DNA of 64,000 bases, from positions 62,001 through 126,000 of the forward strand of contig NZ_JACHOU010000002.1 of the NCBI RefSeq assembly GCF_014206975.1. The letters are read 5' to 3'. The notes under the pieces were generated by a model. That model worked only from the letters and a program-made list of their open reading frames with translations, searched no databases and was not told the DNA's origin. The DNA comes from Aminobacter aganoensis (GTDB taxonomy: Bacteria; Pseudomonadota; Alphaproteobacteria; Rhizobiales; Rhizobiaceae). Both the position numbers and the translations under genes were made by a program. This document shows, one piece after another, positions 32,242 to 43,812 of this stretch; position 1 is the first letter of the stretch, and every line of letters starts with the position of its first letter.

Positions 32242-32811
32242 CTATTGGCGCCGAATGGAGACGAGCAGGAGCGACACCGGCTCGTTGGGCTCGATTTCCA
32301 GCACATCGGGACCATCGCCGGAATACAGCGTGTCCAATGCGGCAATGTCCTCGCCACCGACACGCACCGAGCCGGACGCAAAGAAGGCGAGGCTGGCGCC
32401 CTCCCCCACAGCGACCCTGGTCGGCTCTGCAAATTCCAGCCGCTGGACTGAATGGCTGATGCGGCCACGCCGGGTCATGACGTTGAAATCGAGCACCGGC
32501 CCGTCGATCAGTGTCGCCTCGGTGCTGACATCGCCCGGGAAAACGTAAGGCGCCGATGTTGGAGAAAGCGTGACCGGCGGCGCTGCGCCCGCCGCAAGCC
32601 GCATGCTCCCGGCCAGGACCGTCAGCGTCCGGTCGATGCCGGCAAAGACGGAAAACGGCCCGCCGCTCGCGACCTGCGCCATCGAGATGCGCCAATCGAA
32701 GCCGTCGAGACCGGTCGCAGGCGGCCAAGCCATGATTTCGGTCGTCACGCCGCCGCCGTTCTTCCACGGCATGGGGCGGCAGTCGGCGTGACGAATGATG
32801 CGCATGGTCAT
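32242..32811 (-). CDS. hutD: HutD-family cupin protein
   Basis: The 189-residue double cupin begins with the HutD-typical RIIRHADCRPMPWKNGGGVT region. HutD proteins are encoded in hut operons and are thought to limit the pathway, perhaps by binding formylglutamate or urocanate, but their chemistry is not settled. It is the last gene of the minus hut operon and starts 10 bases after hutU. A start two codons later is equally possible; neither has a strong ribosome site. Confidence 0.85.
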   Translation of the reverse strand: MTMRIIRHADCRPMPWKNGGGVTTEIMAWPPATGLDGFDWRISMAQVASGGPFSVFAGIDRTLTVLAGSMRLAAGAAPPVTLSPTSAPYVFPGDVSTEATLIDGPVLDFNVMTRRGRISHSVQRLEFAEPTRVAVGEGASLAFFASGSVRVGGEDIAALDTLYSGDGPDVLEIEPNEPVSLLLVSIRRQ

Positions 32812-32821
32812 CCCAGGATCG

Positions 32822-34498
<1,677 letters not shown>

Positions 34499-34509
34499 GC
34501 GTAAGCCTC

Positions 34510-35337
34510 CTAGGAGTGTCGGCTGCCCGCCCAAGCGAGCGCGGTTTCGAGAATCTTGGTGAGCGTCGCGCGCATCGGCGCGGCGAATGCGGGATCGTAG
34601 CGGCTCGGCCAGTTGGAAGGCGCGACCTTGCCTTCCGGCTCCAGCATGTAGCCGCGGCAGGACAGCTCCATCTGCAGGGCGTGGACGCCATGTTCCGGGC
34701 GACCGTGGTGGCGGGTGATCCAGCCACCCTTGAAACGGCCATTGACGACAGAGGGTCGGCCCGTCGCCGCCATCAGCGCGGCAACCTGGTCCTGCAAGGC
34801 AGGGTCGGCGCTGGTGCCGGAGTTGGTGCCAAGATTGAACAGCGGCAGCTTGCCTTCAAATAGCCTCGGGATGACCGAGCGGATCGAATGGCAGTCATAG
34901 AGCACGATCTGCGGATGCAGCGCCCGCAGGCGGGCGACCTCCTTCTCGAGGGCGGCATGATACGGCTCGAAATAGGTTGCGCGGCGACGTGCAACCTCGT
35001 TGTCGTCGGGCGCCTGCCCTTCTTTATACAACGCCTCGCCGTCGAAGGTCGTGGTCGGGCAAAGCTCGGTCGTCGCCTGGCCGGGATAGAGCGAGACCCC
35101 AGAGGGATCGCGGTTGACGTCGATGATCGAGCGCGAAACCGTGGTGCGAACGACCGTCGCGCCCAGCTCGCCGGCGAAGTCGTAAAGCTGCTCGATCCAC
35201 CAGTCGGTGTCACGCCGGGCAAGCCAGGGCGAGACGAAGCTGCCGTCGAGCCCAGCAAGACCGGTACCGGTGTGGGGGATACTGACGAGCAGCGGAGCAT
35301 CGCCCCGATTGACCGTCAGCCAGGAGCTATCGCTCAT
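34510..35337 (-). CDS. hutG: N-formylglutamate deformylase
   Basis: The 275-residue metal hydrolase converts N-formyl-L-glutamate to glutamate and formate, the last step of the HutF branch of histidine degradation. SIPHTG (His22 a probable metal ligand), DVNRDPSG and the LYDCHSIRS motif fit the formylglutamate amidohydrolase family rather than the arginase-type HutG. Its start overlaps the hutH stop (ATGA). Confidence 0.93.
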   Translation of the reverse strand: MSDSSWLTVNRGDAPLLVSIPHTGTGLAGLDGSFVSPWLARRDTDWWIEQLYDFAGELGATVVRTTVSRSIIDVNRDPSGVSLYPGQATTELCPTTTFDGEALYKEGQAPDDNEVARRRATYFEPYHAALEKEVARLRALHPQIVLYDCHSIRSVIPRLFEGKLPLFNLGTNSGTSADPALQDQVAALMAATGRPSVVNGRFKGGWITRHHGRPEHGVHALQMELSCRGYMLEPEGKVAPSNWPSRYDPAFAAPMRATLTKILETALAWAGSRHS

Positions 35338-36878
35338 GCTTGAGCCCCTGAAATCTGCGGCAAGGCCACGCTGCCAAGCGCTTCGACGATCGCCCCGGTG
35401 CGGATCATGGCGATGGCCTTTTCCATGTCGGGATGGAAATGACGGTCATCGTCGAGATGCGGCACCTGCGCCCTGACCAGCTTGCGCACCGCTTCAAGCG
35501 CCTCGCTCGATGCCAGCGGGGCATGGAAGTCGCAGCCCTGGGCAGCGGCCAGCAGTTCGATGCCGAGCACGCCATTGGCGTTTTCGATCATCGACAGCAG
35601 CCGGCGGGCGCCGTGGGCAGCCATCGAGACATGATCTTCCTGGTTGGCTGAGGTCGGGATGGAATCGACGGATGCCGGGTAGGCTTTCTGCTTGTTCTCG
35701 GAAACCAGTGCTGCAGCAGTGACCTGCGGGATCATGAAGCCCGAGTTCAGGCCCGGCTTGGGCGTCAGGAATGCCGGCATGCCGGAGAGCGCCGGGTCGA
35801 CCAGCATGGCGATGCGGCGCTCGGACAGAGAGCCGATCTCGCAAACGGCCAGCGCGATCATGTCGGCGGCAAAGGCCACCGGTTCGGCGTGGAAATTGCC
35901 GCCGGAAAGCGCCGTGTCGTCTTCGGTGAAGATCAGCGGATTGTCGGTGACGCCATTGGCTTCGGTGCCAAGTGTGTCGGCGGCCTTGCGCAGCACGTCG
36001 AGGGCCGCGCCCATCACCTGAGGCTGGCAGCGCAGGCAATACGGGTCCTGGACACGTTCGTCGCCGACGCGGTGGCTTTCGCGGATGGCGCTGCCGGCCA
36101 TCAGGTTACGCAGCGCCTCTGCCGTCTCGATCTGGCCGCGGTGCTTGCGCAGCAGATGGATACGCGGGTCGAACGGGGCGTCGGAGCCCTTGGCGGCGTC
36201 GGTCGACAGCGCGCCGGTGACCAGTGCCGACTTGTACAGGACTTCGGCGTCGAACAGCGCCGCAAGGGCATAGGCTGTCGAGAACTGGGTGCCGTTGAGC
36301 AGCGCAAGGCCTTCCTTGGCGCCAAGGGTGATCGGCTCGAGTTCGTGGGTGACGAAGGCAACCTTGGAGGGCACGATGCCATGCGGGGTGTGGCAATCGC
36401 CGACGCCGATCATCGTCGCGGTCATGTGCGACAGCGGCGCCAGATCGCCCGAGGCGCCGACCGAGCCCTGCGCCGGCACGACCGGGATGACACCCTTGGC
36501 CAGCATCGCCTGCAGCAGGTCGATGGTCTGCTCGCGTACGCCGGAGGCACCCTGCGCCAGGCTTGCCAGCTTGAGCGCCATCATGAGGCGCGTCACCGCC
36601 ACCGGCATGGCCTCGCCGACGCCCGCGGCATGGGAGAGCACGATGTTGCGCTGCAGGGTTTCAAGGTCATCCGCCGGGATGCGAACGCTGGCCAACTTAC
36701 CGAAGCCGGTGTTGATGCCGTAGACCGGCTCGCCCTTGGCGACGATCCTGGCCACCGTTTCGGCGCTGGCCCTGATCCTGGGGCGGCAGGTCGGGTCGAG
36801 TTCGGGCACTGCGCCACGATAGATGGCGCGCCAATCGGCCAGCGTTGCGTTGCCGGGCTTCAGAACGAGCGTAGTCAT
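35334..36878 (-). CDS. hutH: Histidine ammonia-lyase
   Basis: This 514-residue enzyme removes ammonia from histidine to give urocanate. The Ala142-Ser143-Gly144 triad in [14 protein letters not shown] cyclises to the MIO electrophile, and Tyr53 in VYGINTGFG is the catalytic Tyr. Its start overlaps the hutI stop and its stop overlaps the hutG start, so hutI, hutH and hutG are translationally coupled. Confidence 0.96.
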   Translation of the reverse strand: MTTLVLKPGNATLADWRAIYRGAVPELDPTCRPRIRASAETVARIVAKGEPVYGINTGFGKLASVRIPADDLETLQRNIVLSHAAGVGEAMPVAVTRLMMALKLASLAQGASGVREQTIDLLQAMLAKGVIPVVPAQGSVGASGDLAPLSHMTATMIGVGDCHTPHGIVPSKVAFVTHELEPITLGAKEGLALLNGTQFSTAYALAALFDAEVLYKSALVTGALSTDAAKGSDAPFDPRIHLLRKHRGQIETAEALRNLMAGSAIRESHRVGDERVQDPYCLRCQPQVMGAALDVLRKAADTLGTEANGVTDNPLIFTEDDTALSGGNFHAEPVAFAADMIALAVCEIGSLSERRIAMLVDPALSGMPAFLTPKPGLNSGFMIPQVTAAALVSENKQKAYPASVDSIPTSANQEDHVSMAAHGARRLLSMIENANGVLGIELLAAAQGCDFHAPLASSEALEAVRKLVRAQVPHLDDDRHFHPDMEKAIAMIRTGAIVEALGSVALPQISGAQA

Positions 36879-38104
36879 TTACCTCTCCAGATACGGGCAT
36901 GGAGCGGGTTGAACCCCATGCGATAGACAAGTTCGGCCGGGCTTTCGATGTCCCAGATGGCAAGGTCGGCCCATTTGCCGGCTTCGAGCGTGCCGGTCTC
37001 GGCAAGCAGGCCGAGCGCCCGAGCAGCTTCGCGGGTGGTGCCGGAAATGCACTCCTCGACCGTCATGGCAAACAGCGTCGCCGCCATGTTCATGGTCAGA
37101 AGCAGCGAGGTCAGCGGCGAGGTGCCGGGATTGTTGTCGGTGGCAACCGCCATCTTCACGCCGTGCTGGCGGAACAGGTCGAGCGGCGGCTTTTTGGTTT
37201 CGCGGATGAAATAGAAGGCGCCGGGCAGGATGACGGCGACCGTTCCGGCCTTTGCCATGGCAATCGCGCCGGCCTCGTTCGTGTATTCGAGATGGTCGGC
37301 CGACAGCGCACCATAGCTTGCGGCAAGGGCTGCACCACCGAGATTGGAGAGCTGGTCGGCATGAAGCTTGACCGGCAGACCGCGTGCCGTGGCCGCATCG
37401 AAGACACGCGCCATTTGACTAGGTGAGAAGGCGATGCCCTCGCAGAAGCCATCGACGGCGTCGGCCAGGCCTTCATCGGCGACCCTGGCCAGCATCGGAC
37501 CGGCAACGAGGTCAGTATAGGCATCCTTGTCGCCATTGGCTTCCGGCGGCAGGGCATGGGCCCCGAGGAATGTCGTGCGCACCGTCACTGGCCGCACCCC
37601 GGCCAGCTGCCTCGCGGCGCGCAGCGACTTGGCTTCGTTGTCGAGGTCGAGGCCGTAGCCCGACTTGACCTCGACCGTCGTCACACCTTCGGCGATCAGC
37701 ACATCAAGACGCGGCAAGGTCTGTGCCACCAGCTCGGCTTCGCTCGCCGCGCGCAGCGACTTGACTGACGAGACAATGCCGCCCCCTGCCCGCGCCACCT
37801 CTTCATAGGTGGCGCCGGCGAGGCGCATCTCGAACTCGTTGGCGCGATTTCCCGCGTGAACCAGATGGGTGTGGCAGTCGATCAGGCCCGGCGTGATCCA
37901 GCGCCCCTGGCAATCGACAACTTCGGCACCGGACAGCAGGCCGGCAGGCATGTCGGCTTCAGGACCGGCATAGACGATGCGGCCGTCGCGCGCCGCGACC
38001 GCGCCGGCCTCGACAACGCCAAGACCTGACGTGCCCTCGGCCAGCGTCGCCAGTCGCGCATTGCGCCAAACCCTTGCCGATCCTGTCGATTGAGCGCCAA
38101 CCAT
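36875..38104 (-). CDS. hutI: Imidazolonepropionase
   Basis: The 409-residue amidohydrolase opens imidazolonepropionate to formiminoglutamate. The metal motif HTH (His78, His80) in [12 protein letters not shown] is intact, as is the NNPGTSPL segment. ATG 38104 was chosen; a GGAGG lies unusually far (14 bases) upstream, and a TTG at 38131 would extend the protein by nine residues. It is the first gene of the minus hut operon. Confidence 0.92.
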   Translation of the reverse strand: MVGAQSTGSARVWRNARLATLAEGTSGLGVVEAGAVAARDGRIVYAGPEADMPAGLLSGAEVVDCQGRWITPGLIDCHTHLVHAGNRANEFEMRLAGATYEEVARAGGGIVSSVKSLRAASEAELVAQTLPRLDVLIAEGVTTVEVKSGYGLDLDNEAKSLRAARQLAGVRPVTVRTTFLGAHALPPEANGDKDAYTDLVAGPMLARVADEGLADAVDGFCEGIAFSPSQMARVFDAATARGLPVKLHADQLSNLGGAALAASYGALSADHLEYTNEAGAIAMAKAGTVAVILPGAFYFIRETKKPPLDLFRQHGVKMAVATDNNPGTSPLTSLLLTMNMAATLFAMTVEECISGTTREAARALGLLAETGTLEAGKWADLAIWDIESPAELVYRMGFNPLHARIWRGK

Positions 38105-38132
38105 GATCTTTTTCGTTTCCTCCACTTTCAAT

Positions 38133-38146
38133 TATGTATATACATA
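38133..38146. promoter_or_regulatory. 14-bp perfect palindrome, probable HutC operator
   Basis: TATGTATATACATA is self-complementary and sits in the 95-base divergent gap between hutI and hutF. Pseudomonas HutC sites are built on TGTA/TACA half-sites, which this palindrome contains. One site could control both transcripts. hutC is encoded two genes away. Confidence 0.7.
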
Positions 38147-38199
38147 TCTAAGCGCGATGCAAGTGCTATCGTGCGGTTTGCGACAGCGGTGAGGAGATT

Positions 38200-39555
38200 A
38201 TGGTGGCAACGATCTTTGCGGAACAGGCGCTTCTGGCCGATGGCTGGCAACGAAACGTGCGGCTGACGCTGGCCGACGGACGCATCGAACAAGTGGAAAC
38301 CGGAGCCGTGGCCACCCCAAGCGACGAGCGCCATGCCATCGTGCTGCCTGGCATGCCGAACCTGCACAGCCACGCCTTCCAACGTGGCATGGCCGGCCTT
38401 GCCGAAATCCGCGGTCCCTCCTCCGACAGCTTCTGGTCCTGGCGCGAGGTGATGTACAAGTTCGCGCTGTCGATGACGCCGGACCAGGTCGAGGCGGTCG
38501 CCGCACAGCTTTATGTCGAGATGCTGGAGGCCGGCTTCAGCAGGGTCGGCGAGTTCCACTATCTCCACCACGACCGCGACGGCAGCCCCTACGCCAACAT
38601 CGCCGAGATGGCCGAGCGCATCGCGGCAGCCTCGGTCGACACCGGCATCGGGCTCACCCTGCTGCCGGTGTTCTACGCACATTCCGGGTTCGGCGGTACG
38701 CCGGCCAATGACGGCCAACGGCGATTCATCAACGATACGAATCGCTTCGCGAAGCTTTTTGAGAAGTGTGGCGAGGCGGTCGCCGGCGTCGATGGCGCGG
38801 TGCTCGGTCTTGCGCCGCACAGCCTGCGCGCAGCGACCCCGGACGAATTGCCGGTCGTCACCGCCATGACCACCGGGCCGATCCACATCCACATCGCCGA
38901 ACAGGTGAAGGAAGTCGAAGATTGCGTCGCATGGTCCGGCAACCGGCCCGTCGAGTGGCTTCTGCGTAATGCCGACGTCGACAAACGCTGGTGCCTGATC
39001 CATGCCACGCACATGACCGAGGCCGAGACGACCGCCATGGCCCGGTCGGGAGCGGTCGCCGGACTGTGTCCGATCACCGAGGCCAATCTCGGCGACGGCG
39101 TCTTTTCGGCGCCGCTGTTCGTCGAACATGGCGGCAGGTATGGCGTCGGCTCGGATTCGAATGTCGAGATCGGCGTCGGCGGCGAGCTGCGCATGCTCGA
39201 ATATTCGCAAAGGCTGGCGCATCGCGCCCGCAATGTGCTTGCAACATCGGGCCAATCGACAGGGCGCGCGCTGTTCGACGCCGCCCTCGCAGGCGGATCG
39301 CAGGCGCTCGGCGCCAGATACGCTGCCATCGCGGCGGGTGCGCCTGCGGATTTCATCTCGCTCGACGCCACCCACCCGACGCTGGCGGGAAAATCAGGAG
39401 ACGCCATTCTCGACGCCTGGATCTTCGCGCGTGGCGGCAAGGTCGATTGTGCCTGGGTCTATGGGCGCAAAGTCGTTTCGGATGGCCAACATTTCCGCCG
39501 AGATGCTATTGCAGCGCGGTTCCGGAGCGTGATGATGCAACTGACGGCGGCGTAA
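38200..39555 (+). CDS. hutF: Formimidoylglutamate deiminase
   Basis: The 451-residue amidohydrolase deiminates formiminoglutamate to N-formylglutamate, feeding HutG. The first metal motif is LHSHAF (His56, His58); HIHIAEQ and the later GSDSNVEIG segment supply other ligands. GAGGAG at 38191-38196 sets the start. It is the first gene of the plus hut transcript. Confidence 0.94.
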   Translation: MVATIFAEQALLADGWQRNVRLTLADGRIEQVETGAVATPSDERHAIVLPGMPNLHSHAFQRGMAGLAEIRGPSSDSFWSWREVMYKFALSMTPDQVEAVAAQLYVEMLEAGFSRVGEFHYLHHDRDGSPYANIAEMAERIAAASVDTGIGLTLLPVFYAHSGFGGTPANDGQRRFINDTNRFAKLFEKCGEAVAGVDGAVLGLAPHSLRAATPDELPVVTAMTTGPIHIHIAEQVKEVEDCVAWSGNRPVEWLLRNADVDKRWCLIHATHMTEAETTAMARSGAVAGLCPITEANLGDGVFSAPLFVEHGGRYGVGSDSNVEIGVGGELRMLEYSQRLAHRARNVLATSGQSTGRALFDAALAGGSQALGARYAAIAAGAPADFISLDATHPTLAGKSGDAILDAWIFARGGKVDCAWVYGRKVVSDGQHFRRDAIAARFRSVMMQLTAA

Positions 39556-39571
39556 AGGCGGGGGACTCCTG

Positions 39572-40330
39572 GTGCCTGATTCGATAGCGGACCTGGTTGA
39601 AACGCCGGAGAGCGGCGATGCCGCGACGTCGCTCTACCAGCGCATCCTCAACGACATCCGGGACCGCATCGTTTCGGGCGAGTGGGAACCCGGCTATCGC
39701 ATTCCCTTCGAACACGAACTGACCGAGGAATATGGCTGTTCGCGCATGACCGTGAACAAGGCGCTGTCGCAGCTCGCCAAGGCCGGGCTGATCGAGCGGC
39801 GTCGGCGCTCTGGCAGTTTCGTCCGCCGGCCGCAGTCGCAGGCAGCCGTGCTCGAGATTCACGACATCCGCATCGAGGTCGAAGCGCTTGGCCTGCCCTA
39901 TCGCTACGAGTTGATGTCGCAGATCAAGCGACGCGCCGGCGCCGGCGACCGCGACAGGCTGGGATCGAGCGTGTCGGGCCAGTTGCTGGCATTGAAATGC
40001 CGCCACCATGCCGGCGCGCGGCCATTTTGCGTCGAAGACCGGCTAATCAACCTCGCCGCGGTGCCTGAGGCCGCCGACGAGGAATTCATCGAAACAGCAC
40101 CCGGCCCGTGGCTGATCGGACAAGTGCCGTGGAGTGCCGCCGAACACGTCATCCGGGCAGCTGCCGCCGATGCCGAGACAGCAGCGGATCTCGGCCTGTC
40201 GGCCGGAGCGCCCTGCCTGGTCATCGAAAGGCGGACCTGGAGCGCCGAGCGTCCCGTCACGCATGTGCGCTTCACCTATCCGGCGAATGCCCATGCGGTG
40301 GTCGCCCGCTTCACGCCGTCCGACAGCTAG
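39572..40330 (+). CDS. hutC: Histidine utilisation repressor, GntR/HutC family
   Basis: The 252-residue protein has an N-terminal GntR winged helix (about residues 20-90, with SRMTVNKALSQLAKAGLIER as the recognition region) and a UbiC-like C-terminal ligand domain. HutC repressors release DNA on binding urocanate. It starts at GTG 39572, 16 bases after hutF, so it is probably cotranscribed and autoregulated through the palindrome before hutF. Confidence 0.93.
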   Translation: MPDSIADLVETPESGDAATSLYQRILNDIRDRIVSGEWEPGYRIPFEHELTEEYGCSRMTVNKALSQLAKAGLIERRRRSGSFVRRPQSQAAVLEIHDIRIEVEALGLPYRYELMSQIKRRAGAGDRDRLGSSVSGQLLALKCRHHAGARPFCVEDRLINLAAVPEAADEEFIETAPGPWLIGQVPWSAAEHVIRAAAADAETAADLGLSAGAPCLVIERRTWSAERPVTHVRFTYPANAHAVVARFTPSDS

Positions 40331-40340
40331 AAAAAGCAAA

Positions 40341-40373
40341 AAACGCCGCGCATCCCGGGGACGCGCGGCGTTT
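40341..40373. terminator. Bidirectional terminator between hutC and ridA
   Basis: AAACGCCGCGC (40341-40351) pairs with GCGCGGCGTTT (40363-40373). Rightward it is followed by CTTTGG; leftward the minus strand continues TTTTTTGCTTTTT, a strong T-tract. It can end both hutC and the convergent ridA transcript. Confidence 0.85.
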
Positions 40374-40400
40374 CTTTGGGCTCGAAGCCGAAGGCTATCG

Positions 40401-40745
40401 TCAGGCAGCAGCCGTGACGATGATCTCGACCTTGTATTCCGGGCCGGCCAGCTTGGCTTCGCCGGTCGCGCGCGCCGGCGTGTTGCCCTGCGGCACCCAG
40501 CCATCCCACACCGAGTTCATTTCGGCGAAGGTCGACATGTCGTCGAGCCAGATGATCGCCTGGAGTATCTTGGTCTTGTCGGTGCCGGCCTTGGCCAGCA
40601 GCGCGTCGATCTCGGCCAGGATGGCCTTGGTCTGCGCGGCAACACTTTCGCCCGGGGCGCCGACCTGGCCTGCCAGGTAAACGGTGTTGTTGTGGATGAC
40701 GATCTGGCTCATGCGAGGGCCGACATCGATACGACGAACGCTCAT
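40401..40745 (-). CDS. RidA/YjgF/UK114 family protein
   Basis: The 114-residue protein matches the RidA superfamily, which includes enamine/imine deaminases. The family segment EVDALL-like (AEIDALLAKAG) and the later pattern NTPARATGEAKL are visible; the catalytic Arg of true RidA is expected in RATGEA. AAGGAGA precedes the start. It may process reactive imines from amino acid lyases such as those of the neighbouring hut pathway, but that link is only positional. Confidence 0.85.
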   Translation of the reverse strand: MSVRRIDVGPRMSQIVIHNNTVYLAGQVGAPGESVAAQTKAILAEIDALLAKAGTDKTKILQAIIWLDDMSTFAEMNSVWDGWVPQGNTPARATGEAKLAGPEYKVEIIVTAAA

Positions 40746-40894
40746 GGTGGTCTCCTTCCGTTACAGGTGGCGCCTTCTTAGATTTTGCTGGCCCTTGGAC
40801 GCAAGGCCGCAATAGTCAAATTCCGTGGGCCAGTACGGTTCGCCGCGGTGCTGCAGGGAAAATGCACCGCTTTGTCGCAGCACATCGTTGACTA

Positions 40895-40906
40895 ATGTAA
40901 TAACAT
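40895..40906. promoter_or_regulatory. Zur-like site before the zinc importer
   Basis: ATGTAATAACAT has ATGT/ACAT inverted ends in an AT-rich island 45 bases before aztA. The 10-mer GTAATAACAT is repeated exactly before aztD (43791-43800). Zinc-uptake repressor sites in alphaproteobacteria are AT-rich palindromes of the TGTTATnnnATAACA type, so a Zur site is inferred. Confidence 0.6.
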
Positions 40907-40950
40907 CACATATCCAGGGTTCGAACGAGCGGTTGCCTGTGGACAGATCG

Positions 40951-41784
40951 ATGACCGACGCCTGCCTGACATTCAAGGACCTGACGCTGGGCTACAACAG
41001 CCATCCGGCGGTCCATCACCTGAACGGCTCAATCAGGACCGGTTCACTGACGGCGGTCGTCGGCGCCAATGGCTCGGGCAAGTCCACGCTGATGAAGGGC
41101 ATCGTCGGCGTGTTGAAGCCGATGGCCGGCAGTTGCACGCTCGCACCTGGCAAACGTATCGCCTATCTGCCACAGCAATCGGAACTCGACCGCAGCTTTC
41201 CTTCTCGCGTCGTCGATCTCGTGTCGCTCGGCCTGTGGCCGAGGCGCGGCCTGCTCGGCCGCTATACCAAGGAAGATCGCGAAGCCGTCGGCCACGCCTT
41301 GATGGCCGTCGGGCTGGAAGGCTTCGAGAAACGGCCGATCGACACGCTGTCTGGCGGACAGCTGCAGCGCGCGCTGTTTGCCCGCGTGCTGGTCCAGGAC
41401 GCCGACATCATCCTGCTCGACGAGCCGTTCAACGCGGTCGACGCCAAGACGGTCGGCGACCTGATCAGGCTGATCAAGCGCTGGCACGGCGAAAACCGCA
41501 CTGTAATGGTGGTCGCCCACGATCTCGAACTGGTGCGTGCACATTTTCCCGACACCCTGCTGCTCGCCCGCCAGCCGATCGCATGGGGCGAAACGATCGA
41601 GACGCTGCGGCCGGAAAACCTCCTGAGGGCCCGGCGTTTCGACGAAGCCTGGCACGACGATGCACCATGGTGCGAGCCGGAACCCGGCCATGCCCACGCG
41701 CATGGCCATGACGACCACCACCATCATGAGCACGGCGAGGTCCACGGCCATCCCGATCATGAATCTGGCCCGCGGGCAGCTTGA
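40951..41784 (+). CDS. aztA: Zinc ABC importer ATP-binding protein with His-rich tail
   Basis: The 277-residue ATPase of the metal-importer class has Walker A GANGSGKST, signature LSGGQLQR, Walker B ILLDEPFNAVD and the H-loop VAHDLE. The last 33 residues form a tail with about 12 histidines (HAHAHGHDDHHHH region), which could bind or sense zinc. The start at 40951 has only a weak ribosome site; GTG 40939 in the same frame is possible. Named aztA because of the complete aztBCD set downstream; znuC-like is the broader description. Confidence 0.82.
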   Translation: MTDACLTFKDLTLGYNSHPAVHHLNGSIRTGSLTAVVGANGSGKSTLMKGIVGVLKPMAGSCTLAPGKRIAYLPQQSELDRSFPSRVVDLVSLGLWPRRGLLGRYTKEDREAVGHALMAVGLEGFEKRPIDTLSGGQLQRALFARVLVQDADIILLDEPFNAVDAKTVGDLIRLIKRWHGENRTVMVVAHDLELVRAHFPDTLLLARQPIAWGETIETLRPENLLRARRFDEAWHDDAPWCEPEPGHAHAHGHDDHHHHEHGEVHGHPDHESGPRAA

Positions 41785-41786
41785 CG

Positions 41787-42653
41787 ATGTATGATTTCCT
41801 GATCGCTCCGTTCGTCGAGTTCGGCTTCATGCAGCGTGCGCTTGCCGGCTCGCTGATGCTGGCGCTTGGTGCCTGCCCTGTCGGCGTGTTCTTGATGCTG
41901 AGGCGCATGAGCCTGACCGGCGACGCCATGGCGCATGCCATCCTGCCAGGCGCTGCCGCCGGCTTCCTGCTCTACGGTTTGCAGATCGTGCCAATGACCA
42001 TCGGCGGGCTGATTGCCGGCGTCATCGTGGCGCTCGGTGCCGGCGCGGTGTCGCGCTTCACCGTACAGCGCGAAGACGCCTCGATGGCCGCCTTCTACCT
42101 GATTTCACTGGCGCTCGGCGTGCTGATCGTGTCGCTGCGCGGCTCGAGCGTCGACCTGATGCATGTGCTGTTCGGCACGGTGCTGGCGCTCAACGACGAT
42201 GCGCTGACGCTGATCGCCTTGATCTCGGGCATCACGCTTTTTACGCTGGCGATCTTCTGGCGCGCGCTGGTCGCCGAGTGTCTCGACCCGTTGTTCCTGC
42301 GCTCGGTCAGCCGGCTGGGCACGCCGGTCCATTTCATCTTCCTCGGCCTTGTCGTGCTCAATCTCGTCGGCGGCTTCCAGGCGCTTGGAACACTGCTTTC
42401 CGTAGGCCTGATGATGCTGCCGGCCGCAGCCGCCCGCTTCTGGACGGCGCGGGTCGAACCGATGTGCGCGCTGGCCTTCGGCTTTGGCTCGGTCTCCTGC
42501 GTCGCCGGGCTGCTGGTGTCCTACCATGCCTCCCTGCCCTCGGGCCCGGCGATCATCCTTTCCGCCGGTGCGATCTATCTGGCGTCCATCCTGTTCGGCA
42601 CGCGCGGCGTCTTCAACACCAAGCTGCGCCGCCACCGCCACCGCACCGCCTGA
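41787..42653 (+). CDS. aztB: Zinc ABC importer permease
   Basis: This 288-residue permease of the ABC-3 (ZnuB/MntB) family has about eight hydrophobic segments. RMSLTGDAMAHAILPGAAAG near residues 36-55 is the family signature. It starts two bases after aztA. The C-terminus is basic and rich in Arg/His (LRRHRHRTA). Confidence 0.87.
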   Translation: MYDFLIAPFVEFGFMQRALAGSLMLALGACPVGVFLMLRRMSLTGDAMAHAILPGAAAGFLLYGLQIVPMTIGGLIAGVIVALGAGAVSRFTVQREDASMAAFYLISLALGVLIVSLRGSSVDLMHVLFGTVLALNDDALTLIALISGITLFTLAIFWRALVAECLDPLFLRSVSRLGTPVHFIFLGLVVLNLVGGFQALGTLLSVGLMMLPAAAARFWTARVEPMCALAFGFGSVSCVAGLLVSYHASLPSGPAIILSAGAIYLASILFGTRGVFNTKLRRHRHRTA

Positions 42654-42691
42654 ACCCTTCGAACTTCCGATTCCCAAGACAGGAGAACTTT

Positions 42692-43627
42692 ATGCTCAGG
42701 AAGATTGCTTTCGCCTCCGCGATGAGCGTTATAACATTAACTTCCGCATGGACCGCTTCGGCTTCGGCCGAGCCGCTGAAAGTCGTGGCGAGTTTCTCGA
42801 TCATTGGCGACTTTGCCACAAATGTCGGCGGTGACCGCATCGAACTGACGACGCTGGTCGGCCCGGATGGCGACGCCCATGTCTACGAGCCCTCGCCGGC
42901 CGACGCGGTCAGCATGTCCAAGGCCGATGTCGTGCTGGTCAACGGCCTGCAGTTCGAAGGCTTCCTGCAACGCCTCGTCGAAGCCAGCGCGACCAAGGCT
43001 TCGGTGGTCGAACTGACCAAGGGCGTCGAGCCGATCAAGATGAAGGAAGAACACGAGCACGCTGCCGAGGCGGGCAGCGACCATCACAACCATGGCGACC
43101 TCGATCCGCATGCCTTCCAGTCGGTCGCCAACGCCAGGATCTATGTGAGGAACATCGCCGACGCATTTTGCGCTGCCGACGTCACCAACTGCGACATCTA
43201 CAAGGCCAACGCGCTTGCCTACACCGCCAAACTCGACGCAGCCGATGAAGAGATCAAGACGACGGTGGCAGGCATCCCCGAGGACAAGCGCACGGTCATC
43301 ACCTCGCATGATGCCTTCGGCTATTTCGAGAACGCCTATGGCCTGACCTTCCTGGCGCCGGAAGGCATCTCGACCGAGGCCGAAGCCTCCGCCGCCGACG
43401 TCGCTGCACTGATCATGCAGGTACGGGGCGACAAGGCGTCGGCGATCTTTCTCGAAAACATCACCAATCCGCGACTGATCGAGCAGATTTCTTCGGAAAC
43501 CGGCGTCAAGGTCGGCGGCACGCTCTACTCCGATGCGCTGTCCAAGGCCGGCGGCCCGGCGACCACCTACATCGACATGATGAAAGCCAACATCGGCACT
43601 ATCAAAGCAGCCATATCGGGAAGCTGA
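42692..43627 (+). CDS. aztC: Zinc ABC importer periplasmic binding protein
   Basis: The 311-residue cluster A-I metal-binding protein has a signal peptide (about residues 1-25). The metal site probably uses His in GDAHVYEPS, His in DPHAF, His in TSHDAFGYF, and a late acidic residue. A short His/acid loop (EEHEHAA...DHHNH) precedes the second ligand and is shorter than the long His-rich loop of ZnuA, as in AztC. AGGAGA at 42681-42686 sets the start. It is the third gene of the run and receives zinc either directly or from AztD. Confidence 0.85.
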   Translation: MLRKIAFASAMSVITLTSAWTASASAEPLKVVASFSIIGDFATNVGGDRIELTTLVGPDGDAHVYEPSPADAVSMSKADVVLVNGLQFEGFLQRLVEASATKASVVELTKGVEPIKMKEEHEHAAEAGSDHHNHGDLDPHAFQSVANARIYVRNIADAFCAADVTNCDIYKANALAYTAKLDAADEEIKTTVAGIPEDKRTVITSHDAFGYFENAYGLTFLAPEGISTEAEASAADVAALIMQVRGDKASAIFLENITNPRLIEQISSETGVKVGGTLYSDALSKAGGPATTYIDMMKANIGTIKAAISGS

Positions 43628-43784
43628 CGACCCTCACGCGCCCGACAATCCAGCGCCTTCAATGACTTGGCGCGACGTCCGGCGAAACTGATTCAAGCAA
43701 TCGAGGCCGGCAGATGCCGGCCCAACAGCCTCGGCGTACCCTGCCCGACAAAGGCGGGACTCTGTCGTGCCGGCCGGTTTAATT

Positions 43785-43800
43785 TGTTACGTAATAACAT
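43785..43800. promoter_or_regulatory. Zur-like site before aztD
   Basis: TGTTACGTAATAACA (43785-43799) is an imperfect palindrome with TGTTA/TAACA ends, and its right part shares the exact 10-mer GTAATAACAT with the site before aztA. It ends 12 bases before the aztD start, so a bound repressor would sit on the promoter or the transcription start. Confidence 0.62.
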
Positions 43801-43812
43801 ATGGAGCTACCT

